Of a DNA stretch of 64,000 nt, positions 1 through 8,142 are shown one piece after another (the first letter of the stretch is position 1; every line of letters starts with the position of its first letter). The notes under the pieces were generated by a model, which saw only the letters and a program-made list of their open reading frames with translations, did no database searches and was not told the DNA's origin. Location: NCBI RefSeq assembly GCF_007858475.1, contig NZ_VIGX01000022.1, positions 1 through 64,000 on the forward strand. The letters are read 5' to 3'. This DNA is from Tsukamurella conjunctivitidis. GTDB lineage: Bacteria; Actinomycetota; Actinomycetes; Mycobacteriales; Mycobacteriaceae. A program made the translations under genes and the position numbers.

Positions 1-102
1 AGCGGGGCAGGTGGGCGCGTGCAGCAGCAGGCCGCCGGAGCCGCCGCGCTCGACGGTGTCTACACGGATCCGCTCGGCGCGGTCTCCCGCGCGACCGCCT
101 GA
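1..102 (+). CDS. 3' end of an unidentified gene
   Basis: An open frame runs from the left edge to a TGA at 100-102 and encodes 33 residues ending in GAVSRATA. The visible part is Ala/Gly/Gln rich (contains VQQQAAGAAALDG) and shows no recognisable domain. Codon use is GC-rich at third positions like the genes further right, which supports coding. The gene body lies outside the window, so no function can be given. Confidence 0.45.
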   Translation, partial: SGAGGRVQQQAAGAAALDGVYTDPLGAVSRATA

Positions 103-581
103 TAGTTCTCCTCCTGCACGCATCGGCCCGACGTCCGTCCGCGTCCCCGTCCCGGCGGAGCATCGTGGGGCCGGTTGCACTGCGGGGCCGCTCCCGCCGG
201 CGCAGCGGGTGCCGATCGTGACGGGGAACGCTCCGATACGAAAATTACTGAACTGAATTCCTGTAGTCGGTGCGAATGCTCACGAAGCACGTGCGGATGA
301 GGATCGCCTCGCCGCCACGTCGCCGCGCCGGAGCGGGGAAGTAGGGCGCCGACCTGTGCTCTCGGCTCAAACCCGGCAGCGGTGCAACGTGTTCTCGCTG
401 ATCTCGTCGGCAGGGTCTCGGCGGCACCGCGCCGCGTCGAACCGCAGCGCGGGTCAGCGGCCCGGCGCCGTGCACAACGTGATCGACAACCAGAATTGTC
501 AATGATGATCCTGTGGGGTCTGACCTGCCCGTCTTGCAATCGAACAACGATGACTTCAAAGAAGTGCAGTTGCAATGCGGG
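103..581. other. Intergenic stretch, no convincing gene
   Basis: About 480 bases without a convincing reading frame on either strand: the frames present have poor codon bias and atypical composition. The stretch from about 470 onward is clearly more AT-rich than the surroundings, as expected for a regulatory region upstream of the ESX locus. On the minus strand positions 491-502 read TTGACAATTCTG, a 12-mer that recurs upstream of the PE gene at 12393-12404. Confidence 0.5.
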
Positions 582-590
582 TGGTACATT
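582..590 (+). promoter_or_regulatory. Putative extended -10 promoter of the ESX locus
   Basis: TGGTACATT is an extended -10 (TGn-TANNNT) in an AT-rich patch, about 65 bases before the first gene of the locus. No good -35 is visible. An imperfect palindrome around ACGTACGT (613-628) lies between it and the start codon and could be an operator. This is an inference from sequence only. Confidence 0.35.
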
Positions 591-656
591 CTTTTGCGAC
601 AACGAATTCAGTCGGTACGTACGTGCCGTCTGGCTGGGCAGGACGGGAGGGTGGCA

Positions 657-974
657 TTGAGTTCCGACAAGGACGCCGGTGCGAACCTCGGCCAGAGCGC
701 AGGTGCGCGTGCCATCGAGGCACGCGCGGCGATCGCGACGGCGCAGTTGCGATCGACCGTGACATCGATCAGCTCGTCGGTGGGCTGGACGAGCTCGCAC
801 GGCGAACGGATCGTCGAGACGATCGACGGTCTCATCGACGACGTCGTGCCCGAGCTCGAGGCAGCCGAGGCGATCACCGCCGCAGGCAGGTCCGGCCGCG
901 CGGCCGACGGCGGCTCCACGTCGCGCTCGTCGCTGTGGGTCGAGACCCAGTCGACCGTGGGGGCCTCGTCGTGA
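657..974 (+). CDS. Small hypothetical protein at the head of the ESX locus
   Basis: 105 residues from a TTG start chosen because GGGAGG (645-650) lies six bases upstream; a GTG at 651 is the alternative. The product is Ala/Ser-rich with a predicted helical middle (residues about 20-80), one Trp-Thr-Ser-Ser turn and acidic stretch DGLIDDVVPELEAAEAI, and a Ser-rich tail. The size and helical character recall WXG100/Esp-type small substrates, but there is no WXG motif and no clear YxxxD/E signal, so this is only a suggestion. It sits 55 bases before the EspK-like gene on the same strand and probably shares its transcript. Confidence 0.5.
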   Translation: MSSDKDAGANLGQSAGARAIEARAAIATAQLRSTVTSISSSVGWTSSHGERIVETIDGLIDDVVPELEAAEAITAAGRSGRAADGGSTSRSSLWVETQSTVGASS

Positions 975-1029
975 GCACGTCGTTCGCCGCGGCGGTCGCG
1001 CCGCGCCCGGCCTGAAGTGAGGTGTCGAA

Positions 1030-4000
1030 GTGATCGAACGTCCTGATACCCCCCACGCCGACGTCCTCCTCGAAGGGATCTGGGAGGACGAGGTGACGCC
1101 CGACGACCTCGCGTCGCGCGCGTTGTCCGCCGCCCAGGCATCGTCGTACGCCTTCCGCGTCGCGAGCGAGGGCACCACCGCCACCGCCCAGTTGGGCGAG
1201 GTCGACGTCGCCGAGTTCCTCGAGTCCGAGACGGGCAAGTGGGCGCAGGGCTTCATCGGCATCGTCCGCGTGGGCGAGTCGTTGGTCCACGTCTCGCACG
1301 CGCTGGGTGAGCTCGCGCGCAGCCTGCAGCAGGTGAACCTCGAGCAGTCCGAGATCGTCTACCAGGTCGAGGCCGAGATCGAGGCGGCCCAGCGGCAGTC
1401 CGCGCAGGCGGGTGTCGATCCGGCCGACCAGATCGCCCGGCTCATCGCCGGCGCCCGGGCGCGCGCGGCAGAGGTCGCCGAGAAGATGACGACGCCCGAG
1501 ACCACGAGCGCCACCAAGAAGCCCGCCGCCGGCCTGGTCAGCGGATTCATGGCCTTTGGGCGGGTACCCGGTGCCAGCGCCGGGGCCACCGAGCGCAACG
1601 GCCGCGTGGCCCGCAACGGGCATGCGCGCAACGGCTACTCGATCCGCACGACGCGCACCGACCAGAACGGCCACGACGCGGCCGACGCGCGCGCTGCGGC
1701 GGATGGCCACGACATCGTGAACGGCCATGCCGGGACGAACGGTCACGAGACCGTGAACGGGTACGCCGGGACGAGCGATCACCGGATCGGCGAACGTCCT
1801 GCGGACGCCGCGCGTGCGAACGGCACCGAGCAGGACGCTGCCGCCGCGGCACAGGACGCCTTCGCGAACTCCGGCGACGACACCGCCATGGACCTCGGCT
1901 TCATGGGCTTCGGCCGGACACCGTCGACCTCGGTCCCGCGGGCCGAGGAGCTCGCGACGCCGGGCGCCGAGTCCCGCGACGAGACCGCCGCCGCACCGCT
2001 CGACGAGGCGGTGGCCGAGGCGGGCGATCATCGCACCGACGACGACGTCTCCACGGGGGATTCCGGCCAGGCGGATGCCCCGATCGTGGCGAACGGCTTC
2101 CTCGGACTGGGCCGCGTGCCGTCGACGGGGGTCGCGCCGACCGACGATGCCGCGGTCCCCGTGGTGCCGCAGCCGCTGGTCAACGGATTCATGTCCTTCG
2201 GGCGTACCCCCGGCGCGGACGAGCCCGGTGCGCCGCAGGGGCCCAGCAGCGGTCCGATCCCCGTCGCGGGGCCGACGCAGTTCCTGCCGATCCCCACGAC
2301 GCCGGCCGAGATCGTCGCCGGCGAGATGGGGGAGTCCGCGGGTATCGAGCTCGGCGCCCCGATGCCCCTGTCCGGGGCCACGGGCGGACCGTCGAGCGAG
2401 CGCGAGGAGGCGATGGACGACGGCTTCCTCTCCTTCGGTCGCGTCCCCGGTGGCGCCTGGAGCGGTGCGGGGGCCCTCCCGACGGTGCCCGTCGCGCCCG
2501 AGCCCGTTCCCGATGCGGAGACCCGTGACGAGGCCGACGCCGTGATCGCGGAGCCCGTCGAGGACGGTGCCCAGATCGAGCGCGCCGAGGCCGACGACAC
2601 CACGGACGGCGCGGAATCCGGCGATGCTCCGGACGAGGCCGACGGCGCGGTCGGCGACGCCGACGAGGGCGACGCCGACGAACCCGGGGCCACGTCCCCC
2701 GTCGACGAGGGCGACGGGGTGGCGCAGGTGGCGGACGAATCGGCCGCCGTCGATGAGGCCACGGCTGACGTCGATGAGGACGTGGCCGATCAGGCGGAGG
2801 AGACCGACGAGGGCGCTCTTGAAGAGGTCGCTCTCGAGGACGTCGAGGACGTCGACGGCGAGGTCGCCGATGAGCAGGCGGACACCGAGGTGGACTTCGC
2901 CGAGGAACTGGACGCCGACGACGTTCCCGCTCAGGACGAGCACGATGCGCTGGAGGGCGACGTGATCGCCGAGGTCGAGGAGCCCGAGGAGCCCGACGCC
3001 GCCGCGGGTCGGGCCGACGAGTCCCGCATCGACGAGGGCGCGACGGACGAGACCGCTGCGACCCCCGACGACCCCGCGTCCGGCGATCCGGCCGAGGACG
3101 CGGACGCACCGGTGGGCGCCGAGGACGCCGACGAGCCCGTGGTCGCTGCCGACCTCGCGAAGGCGGAGGGCGAGGAGCCCGCCGCAGGCGATTCCGCGGA
3201 TGCTGCCGAAGCCGAAGCCGAAGCCGAAGCCGAAGCCGAAGCCGAAGCCGATGCCGAAGCTGAAGCTGAAGCGGAGGCGGACGCCGAAACAGCCCCGGAC
3301 GCCGACGATGAAGCGGACGCCGACCTCACCGAGGGCGACGTCGCCGACGCCGTGCACACGGAATCGGCTGCGGTCGAGGAGGCGACCTCCGACGACGCGG
3401 ACACCGTCGAACCCGCCGCCGAGGAGCGCTCCACCGACGAGCCCGCCGCGGCCGCGACCACGCGCGCGTTCGCGGCGCCGCGGCCGGTGCGCAAGTCCGG
3501 CCCGGTCAAGTTCTCGGATCTGCTCAAGGCGGCGAACGCGTCCAAGATCGACCCCGCGCACATGGCGCCCGCCGCGCTCGTGGCGTCGGCGGAGATTCCC
3601 GCCGCGGAGCCCGCTCCCGCCGCGACCACGGAGCCCGCTCCCGCCGCGCCGGATGCGCCGGGTGCGCCGGATGCGCCCGCGAAACCGAAGGCCCCGACGA
3701 AGCCGGCGCCGGTGCTCGCCACCGGGCCCGCGATCCTCGGCCGCGCGGAGCCCCTGGTGCTGCGCCGGCGGGCGTCGCCGGCCGTGCAGCAGGTGCACGA
3801 CGCGGTGGCGTCGATCCTCGGCTCGCTCCGCGGCGGGCCCCACGGGCCCGAGTCCGGCCTGCACTGGGCCGCCGGCCTGCTGGTCAAGGACGCGGAGACG
3901 ATCATGGCCGTCACCACCTCGGACGCGGGCTGGTTGCCGCCCGGCGTGGTGATCCCGGCCGGCGTGCGGGTGCTGTGGAACGTGCCCTCGGGCTTCCGCT

Positions 4001-4623
4001 GGGCGTCGATCGACGACCCGGTGCGCCAGCTCATCGAGTACGCCCGGCAGGACGGGTACACGCTCTCCGCCGTCGCGACGACCCATCCGAGCCGCGCGTA
4101 CGCCCCCGTCGTGGGGGAGGAGAACCTCGTCGGCGTGCTCCGCCCCGGTGCGGTGCTCCCCGGCGGCCGCAGCAGGCTCGAGGCCACGGTCTCGCCGGCC
4201 CGCCTGCAGCACGTCCGGTCGCTCGATCCCGAGCAGGCCGAGCGGCAGGCCCGGGCGCTGATCCGCGACCTGGAGACGCAGCCGATCGCGCCCGAGCACG
4301 CCATCGGCATCGAGGCGGCGCGGATCGACGCCCGCTGCTTCCTCGACGAGCGCGACGAGGTGCCGCCCGCGGTCCTCGAGCAACTGCACACCGACGAGCG
4401 GGCGCTCGCCGACGCGTTGACCCTGGATCGGACGCCGGCCTCCGCCGCCGACCTGACGGCCCCCGCGCCCGAGGCGGCGCGGCTGCGCGACCGGATGTTG
4501 GAGCGGGCGATCCTCGTCGCCACGCTCGCCGCGGCGTACCACGACATCGAGTCGGCGCTGTACGCCTGGACGTACGCACGGTTCCTCTCGAGCCAGGATC
4601 AGGATCCCAAGCAAGCACGATGA
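1030..4623 (+). CDS. Giant EspK-like ESX-associated protein with FGR repeats
   Basis: 1197 residues from GTG. Four regions are visible. Residues 1-150 are helical and could pack like an Esp/PPE-type substrate. Residues 168-475 hold five copies of a short motif GF(M/L)xFGR(V/T)P(G/S), at 172, 290, 356, 386 and 465, plus Asn-Gly repeats at about 196-250. Residues about 495-830 are extremely acidic and Ala-rich, including an Ala-Glu run encoded by a GCCGAA microsatellite. Residues about 830-1197 form a folded domain (motifs TSDAGWLPPGV, AIGIEAARIDARCF) that resembles, from memory, the C-terminal region of EspK/Rv3879c-type proteins. Its stop overlaps the eccA start (ATGA), so the two are co-translated. 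The EspK assignment is tentative. Confidence 0.6.
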   Translation: MIERPDTPHADVLLEGIWEDEVTPDDLASRALSAAQASSYAFRVASEGTTATAQLGEVDVAEFLESETGKWAQGFIGIVRVGESLVHVSHALGELARSLQQVNLEQSEIVYQVEAEIEAAQRQSAQAGVDPADQIARLIAGARARAAEVAEKMTTPETTSATKKPAAGLVSGFMAFGRVPGASAGATERNGRVARNGHARNGYSIRTTRTDQNGHDAADARAAADGHDIVNGHAGTNGHETVNGYAGTSDHRIGERPADAARANGTEQDAAAAAQDAFANSGDDTAMDLGFMGFGRTPSTSVPRAEELATPGAESRDETAAAPLDEAVAEAGDHRTDDDVSTGDSGQADAPIVANGFLGLGRVPSTGVAPTDDAAVPVVPQPLVNGFMSFGRTPGADEPGAPQGPSSGPIPVAGPTQFLPIPTTPAEIVAGEMGESAGIELGAPMPLSGATGGPSSEREEAMDDGFLSFGRVPGGAWSGAGALPTVPVAPEPVPDAETRDEADAVIAEPVEDGAQIERAEADDTTDGAESGDAPDEADGAVGDADEGDADEPGATSPVDEGDGVAQVADESAAVDEATADVDEDVADQAEETDEGALEEVALEDVEDVDGEVADEQADTEVDFAEELDADDVPAQDEHDALEGDVIAEVEEPEEPDAAAGRADESRIDEGATDETAATPDDPASGDPAEDADAPVGAEDADEPVVAADLAKAEGEEPAAGDSADAAEAEAEAEAEAEAEADAEAEAEAEADAETAPDADDEADADLTEGDVADAVHTESAAVEEATSDDADTVEPAAEERSTDEPAAAATTRAFAAPRPVRKSGPVKFSDLLKAANASKIDPAHMAPAALVASAEIPAAEPAPAATTEPAPAAPDAPGAPDAPAKPKAPTKPAPVLATGPAILGRAEPLVLRRRASPAVQQVHDAVASILGSLRGGPHGPESGLHWAAGLLVKDAETIMAVTTSDAGWLPPGVVIPAGVRVLWNVPSGFRWASIDDPVRQLIEYARQDGYTLSAVATTHPSRAYAPVVGEENLVGVLRPGAVLPGGRSRLEATVSPARLQHVRSLDPEQAERQARALIRDLETQPIAPEHAIGIEAARIDARCFLDERDEVPPAVLEQLHTDERALADALTLDRTPASAADLTAPAPEAARLRDRMLERAILVATLAAAYHDIESALYAWTYARFLSSQDQDPKQAR
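3205..3246 (+). repeat. GCCGAA microsatellite, seven perfect units
   Basis: Seven tandem GCCGAA hexamers, followed by decaying GCCGAT/GCTGAA/GCGGAG variants, encode an Ala-Glu run in the acidic linker of the EspK-like protein. Being a multiple of three, changes in copy number would keep the frame and vary linker length. Confidence 0.9.
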
Positions 4624-6551
4624 CCACCTCGAATCCCACTGCCCAGCGGTACTTCTCGCTCGGGCTGCGATCGCTCGCGGCCCGCACGGACAGCCGCGAA
4701 CCGGCCCAGGCGTTCCGGCTCGCCGTCGAAGCCGACCCCACGATGTGCGATGCGTGGATCGGCCTCATGGCGGTCGACCGCACCCAGCTCAGCGATCCGG
4801 CCGCCGCCCGCGGACTCCTGAACTCGGCCCGCAACTTCGGCGCGGAGCTGCGCCGCAACGGAATGGTCGTCGACCCGGCGGAGGGGGCGCTCGGGCTGAA
4901 GATCCCGGTGCACATGGGCGTCGTCGAGCTCGGGATGCCCGTCACCGACGTGATCTACGCCCGCGCGGGCGCGGCGGTGATCCTCGCTCAGGCCGGTCAC
5001 CTCACCGAGGCGGCCGCCGAACTCACCCGCCTCCAGCGGGAGGTGAGCGCGGATTCGCCGGCACAACGGAACTACCTGCGCTACCTGTGGATCTGCCTGC
5101 TCGGGATGGCGCACCGCTGGCCCGAGGTGCTCTCCACGGTGGCCGACAGCCGCGAGCCCCTCTGGATCTCCGCCGAGACCGACGGTGCCGTCCGCTTCTG
5201 GCAGCTGGGCGTCACCGCGCTGACCGCGCGCGCCCTCGTCGGCACCGGCGACGCCCACCAGGCGCTGTCCGCCACCAAGACCGCGCTCGCCTCCGAGGAC
5301 TTCAAGCTGGTGCAGGCGAGCCTGCTGGTCACGCAGGCCTACGCGCTGCGGGCGACGGGCGACGAGGAGGGCGCCGCCAAGCTGCTCCGTGACGCGCGCG
5401 CCTGGATCTCCGCGCGTCCCGACCTCGATCACGCCGCCGCCGGCGGCTCCCTCGAGGTGGTCACCGCCCAGTCGATGAACACGCGCACCGACCCGTGGGA
5501 CCCGGCCACGGGCACCACGGCCCAGGAGATCGAGCAGGAGAGCCTGGATCGGCAACGGGACGTGGTGCTCGCCGACGCGTGGCGCGAACTCGACGCCCTC
5601 GTCGGCAGCCCCGACGTGAAGTCGCAGATCCGCCGCCTGGCCTCGAAGGTCGAGATGGACCGCGAGCGCCAGGAGCTCAGCGAGGAACTCGGCGAGGAGT
5701 ACAGCGAGGAGGAGATGCGCCTCTCCGCGATCATCACCGGGCCGCCCGGCACCGGCAAGACCACGGGCGTGCGGATCCTCGCGAAGCTGTACTACGGGCT
5801 CGGTGTGATCGCCAAGCCCGAGGTGTACGAGCACCAGCCCAGCGACATGATGACCGGCTACGTGGGACAGGCCGGTATCCGCACCAACAAGCTGGTCGAC
5901 GAGTCCCGCGGCGGCCTGTTCTTCCTCGACGAGGCGTACGGCCTCGTCGCCGGCGACGGTGAGGACCAGGCCTCCCGCTTCGGCCGCGAAGCGCTCGAGG
6001 CACTGCTCGCCCGGATCGAGAACGAGGGCGATAAGCCCCTGCGTGACAAGGTCGTCGTGGTGCTCGCGGGGTACGACGACGACATGAACCGCCTGCTGCA
6101 GGTGAACGCGGGTCTCCCGCTGCGCTTTCCGACCCGGATATCGTTCAGCTCCTTCACCGCGGAGGAGCTGGTGGAGATCGCCGAGTCCGTCGCCGCCAGG
6201 AATCGTGAGCAGCTCGGCGTCGGCGTGCGCAGCTATCTGGAGGAGCACAACAAGCGGCTCGCCGAGGTCAGCGCCCTCGACCTCAAGGGCCGCCTGTGCA
6301 CCGGCATCGACCTGATGTCGAACGCCCGGTTCATGCGCACCGTGATCTCCTCCGCGCGGGGATTCCGCGATTTCCGGGTCAGCGCGATCGACCGGTCGTC
6401 GCTCTCGTCGGAGGAGAAGCGGACGCTGCTGCGCACCCTCGAACTCGAGGATGTGCGCCTGGCGTACGAGGAGACGCTGCGCGTCTCGCCGAATTTCCCC
6501 TGGTCGCAGTGGCACCTCCTGGAGACGAGTTGGCAGGAATCGAATGGCTGA
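4620..6551 (+). CDS. eccA: ESX AAA+ ATPase EccA
   Basis: 643 residues, close to the usual EccA size. The N-terminal half (about 1-290) is a helical TPR-like domain. The C-terminal half is a CbbX-type AAA+ module with Walker A GPPGTGKT (Lys380) and Walker B LFFLDEAYG. EccA is the cytosolic ATPase of type VII secretion, thought to release substrates, particularly PE/PPE proteins, from EspG or to prepare them for EccC. The ATG overlaps the stop of the EspK-like gene by four bases and the gene's end overlaps eccB by eight, so translation is coupled along the operon. Confidence 0.93.
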   Translation: MTTSNPTAQRYFSLGLRSLAARTDSREPAQAFRLAVEADPTMCDAWIGLMAVDRTQLSDPAAARGLLNSARNFGAELRRNGMVVDPAEGALGLKIPVHMGVVELGMPVTDVIYARAGAAVILAQAGHLTEAAAELTRLQREVSADSPAQRNYLRYLWICLLGMAHRWPEVLSTVADSREPLWISAETDGAVRFWQLGVTALTARALVGTGDAHQALSATKTALASEDFKLVQASLLVTQAYALRATGDEEGAAKLLRDARAWISARPDLDHAAAGGSLEVVTAQSMNTRTDPWDPATGTTAQEIEQESLDRQRDVVLADAWRELDALVGSPDVKSQIRRLASKVEMDRERQELSEELGEEYSEEEMRLSAIITGPPGTGKTTGVRILAKLYYGLGVIAKPEVYEHQPSDMMTGYVGQAGIRTNKLVDESRGGLFFLDEAYGLVAGDGEDQASRFGREALEALLARIENEGDKPLRDKVVVVLAGYDDDMNRLLQVNAGLPLRFPTRISFSSFTAEELVEIAESVAARNREQLGVGVRSYLEEHNKRLAEVSALDLKGRLCTGIDLMSNARFMRTVISSARGFRDFRVSAIDRSSLSSEEKRTLLRTLELEDVRLAYEETLRVSPNFPWSQWHLLETSWQESNG

Positions 6552-8142
6552 GATGACGCCGGATCCGTCGAATCCGAAATCGGGCCTGCAGGAGCGGGTC
6601 CGCGGATTCCGCCTGACCTCGAAGTACCAGAAGTCGGGCGAGGCCTACCTGCAGCGGCGCAACGAGGAGGCGCTGGTGCGCCGCGACACGCGCTGGATCG
6701 ACGACGTCAAGAAGTTCCAGGGCTCGCCGCTCTACATGGCGCTCGCCGTCGGCCTGGTCGTGGCGCTCGGCTGCGTCATCGGCGCCGTGATCTTCCCCGC
6801 CGGCAAGGTCGGCGACGGCGAGATCATCCAGGACAGCCAGACCGGTGCCCTGTACGTCAAGGTCGGCGACGCACTGAGCCCGATCCCGAACGTGGTCTCC
6901 GGTCAGCTCATCATCGGTTCCCCCGCGAAGCCCGTGTTGGCGAAGTCGGGGGAGATCGAGAAGCTGCCGCGCGGCCCGATGGTGGGTATTCCTTACGCCC
7001 CCACGGTGATCCGCAACTCCGCCAGCCGCCTCTCGCAGTGGGCGGTCTGCGACACGACGGCCACCGGCTCCGCAGTGCCGCTCGACCCGTCGACCGGCCT
7101 GCCCACCACCGCGACGTCCGCCGTGAAGGTCAGCGTCATCGGGGGACCGCTGACACCCGCCGACGGCACCGACGAGCTCAGCGGCGACCGCGCCCGCGTC
7201 GTCGCCTTCGACAATCAGACCTGGCTGGTCTACGAGGACGACGGCGTCGTCGCCCGCGCCCGGCTCGATCTGGGCAACTCGGCGATCCGCGAGGCGCTGG
7301 GGATCGGCATCGACCAGCGGGTCATCCCGATGTCGTCGGGGCTGTTCAACGCGCTCGCCGCGCGGGAGCCCATCGACGTACCGCAGATCACGGATCTCGG
7401 TAAGCCCGTGCGGTTCCCGAACACCGAGAAGCTCCTCGTGGGCACCACGCTGCGCGTCGCCACCGTCGACGGCGGGTGGACCTACTACGTCGTCGCGGCC
7501 GAGGGGATTCAGCAGATCAGCCAGACCGCCGCGTCGATCCTGCAGACGGTCTCGCCCGTCAAGAGCGGGGTCGTCGAGACGGAGGCGTCGAAGGCGAACC
7601 AGTGGCCCAAGGTGGGCAAGCAGATCGCCGTCGACCACTTCCCGTCCGGCAAGGTGCGGGTCGAGGACGCCACGAGTGACCCCGTCACCTGCATGACCTG
7701 GTCGCACGACGGTTCCGCACCCACCGCCGACCAGCGGGTGCTGGTGGCGGGCACGCTGCCGCTCACCGCGGAGCAGAACGCCGCGCGGATCCCCCTGATC
7801 GGTGCCGCCGGCTCGGCGGGCACCATCGCCGACGACGTCTACCTCCCGGCGAACAGTGGGCGCTACGTCTACGCCACGGGCTCCGCCAAGGACTCGCGCG
7901 AGCACAGCGGCGAGTTCTGGATCGCCGACACCGGCATCCGCTACGGCATCGACGACCAGGGCTCGAACGAACCGGGATCGTCCGCGAAGGCCCTCGGCCT
8001 GAGCGACCCGGTGCCCGCACCGTGGACGATCGTCAGCCTGTTCGCGCCGGGCCCCACGCTCTCCCAGGCCAGCGCGTCCATCAAGCACGACGGCGGCGCC
8101 CAGGACCCCGTCGTCGCGAAGTTCGACCCGAAGGGGAAGTAG
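6544..8142 (+). CDS. eccB: ESX core membrane protein EccB
   Basis: 532 residues with the family layout: short basic cytosolic N-terminus (begins MAEMTPD; a second ATG at 6553 is possible), one transmembrane helix at about residues 60-82, and a large extracytoplasmic domain of repeats ending in a flexible tail. Two cysteines in the external domain (AVCDTT and VTCMTW) are placed like the conserved disulfide pair of EccB. EccB is part of the inner-membrane EccBCDE complex and projects into the periplasm. The stop overlaps the eccC start by one base. Confidence 0.93.
   Translation: MAEMTPDPSNPKSGLQERVRGFRLTSKYQKSGEAYLQRRNEEALVRRDTRWIDDVKKFQGSPLYMALAVGLVVALGCVIGAVIFPAGKVGDGEIIQDSQTGALYVKVGDALSPIPNVVSGQLIIGSPAKPVLAKSGEIEKLPRGPMVGIPYAPTVIRNSASRLSQWAVCDTTATGSAVPLDPSTGLPTTATSAVKVSVIGGPLTPADGTDELSGDRARVVAFDNQTWLVYEDDGVVARARLDLGNSAIREALGIGIDQRVIPMSSGLFNALAAREPIDVPQITDLGKPVRFPNTEKLLVGTTLRVATVDGGWTYYVVAAEGIQQISQTAASILQTVSPVKSGVVETEASKANQWPKVGKQIAVDHFPSGKVRVEDATSDPVTCMTWSHDGSAPTADQRVLVAGTLPLTAEQNAARIPLIGAAGSAGTIADDVYLPANSGRYVYATGSAKDSREHSGEFWIADTGIRYGIDDQGSNEPGSSAKALGLSDPVPAPWTIVSLFAPGPTLSQASASIKHDGGAQDPVVAKFDPKGK

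Noticed and set aside
245-589. 114-codon minus-strand frame in the left intergenic region
   Set aside because: Cys/His/Arg-rich product with poor codon bias, no ribosome site, and covers the AT-rich promoter area.
971-1015. 14-codon frame (starts GTG overlapping the previous stop) between the small gene and the EspK-like gene
   Set aside because: The overlap looks like coupling, but the product (VSTSFAAAVAPRPA) is too short to support; it may only bridge ribosomes to the next start.
874-4614. A 1246-codon open frame on the minus strand opposite the EspK-like gene
   Set aside because: It has Arg/Gly/Leu-rich composition typical of antisense frames of high-GC genes, no domain, and lies fully across a gene with good bias and overlapping start/stop with eccA.
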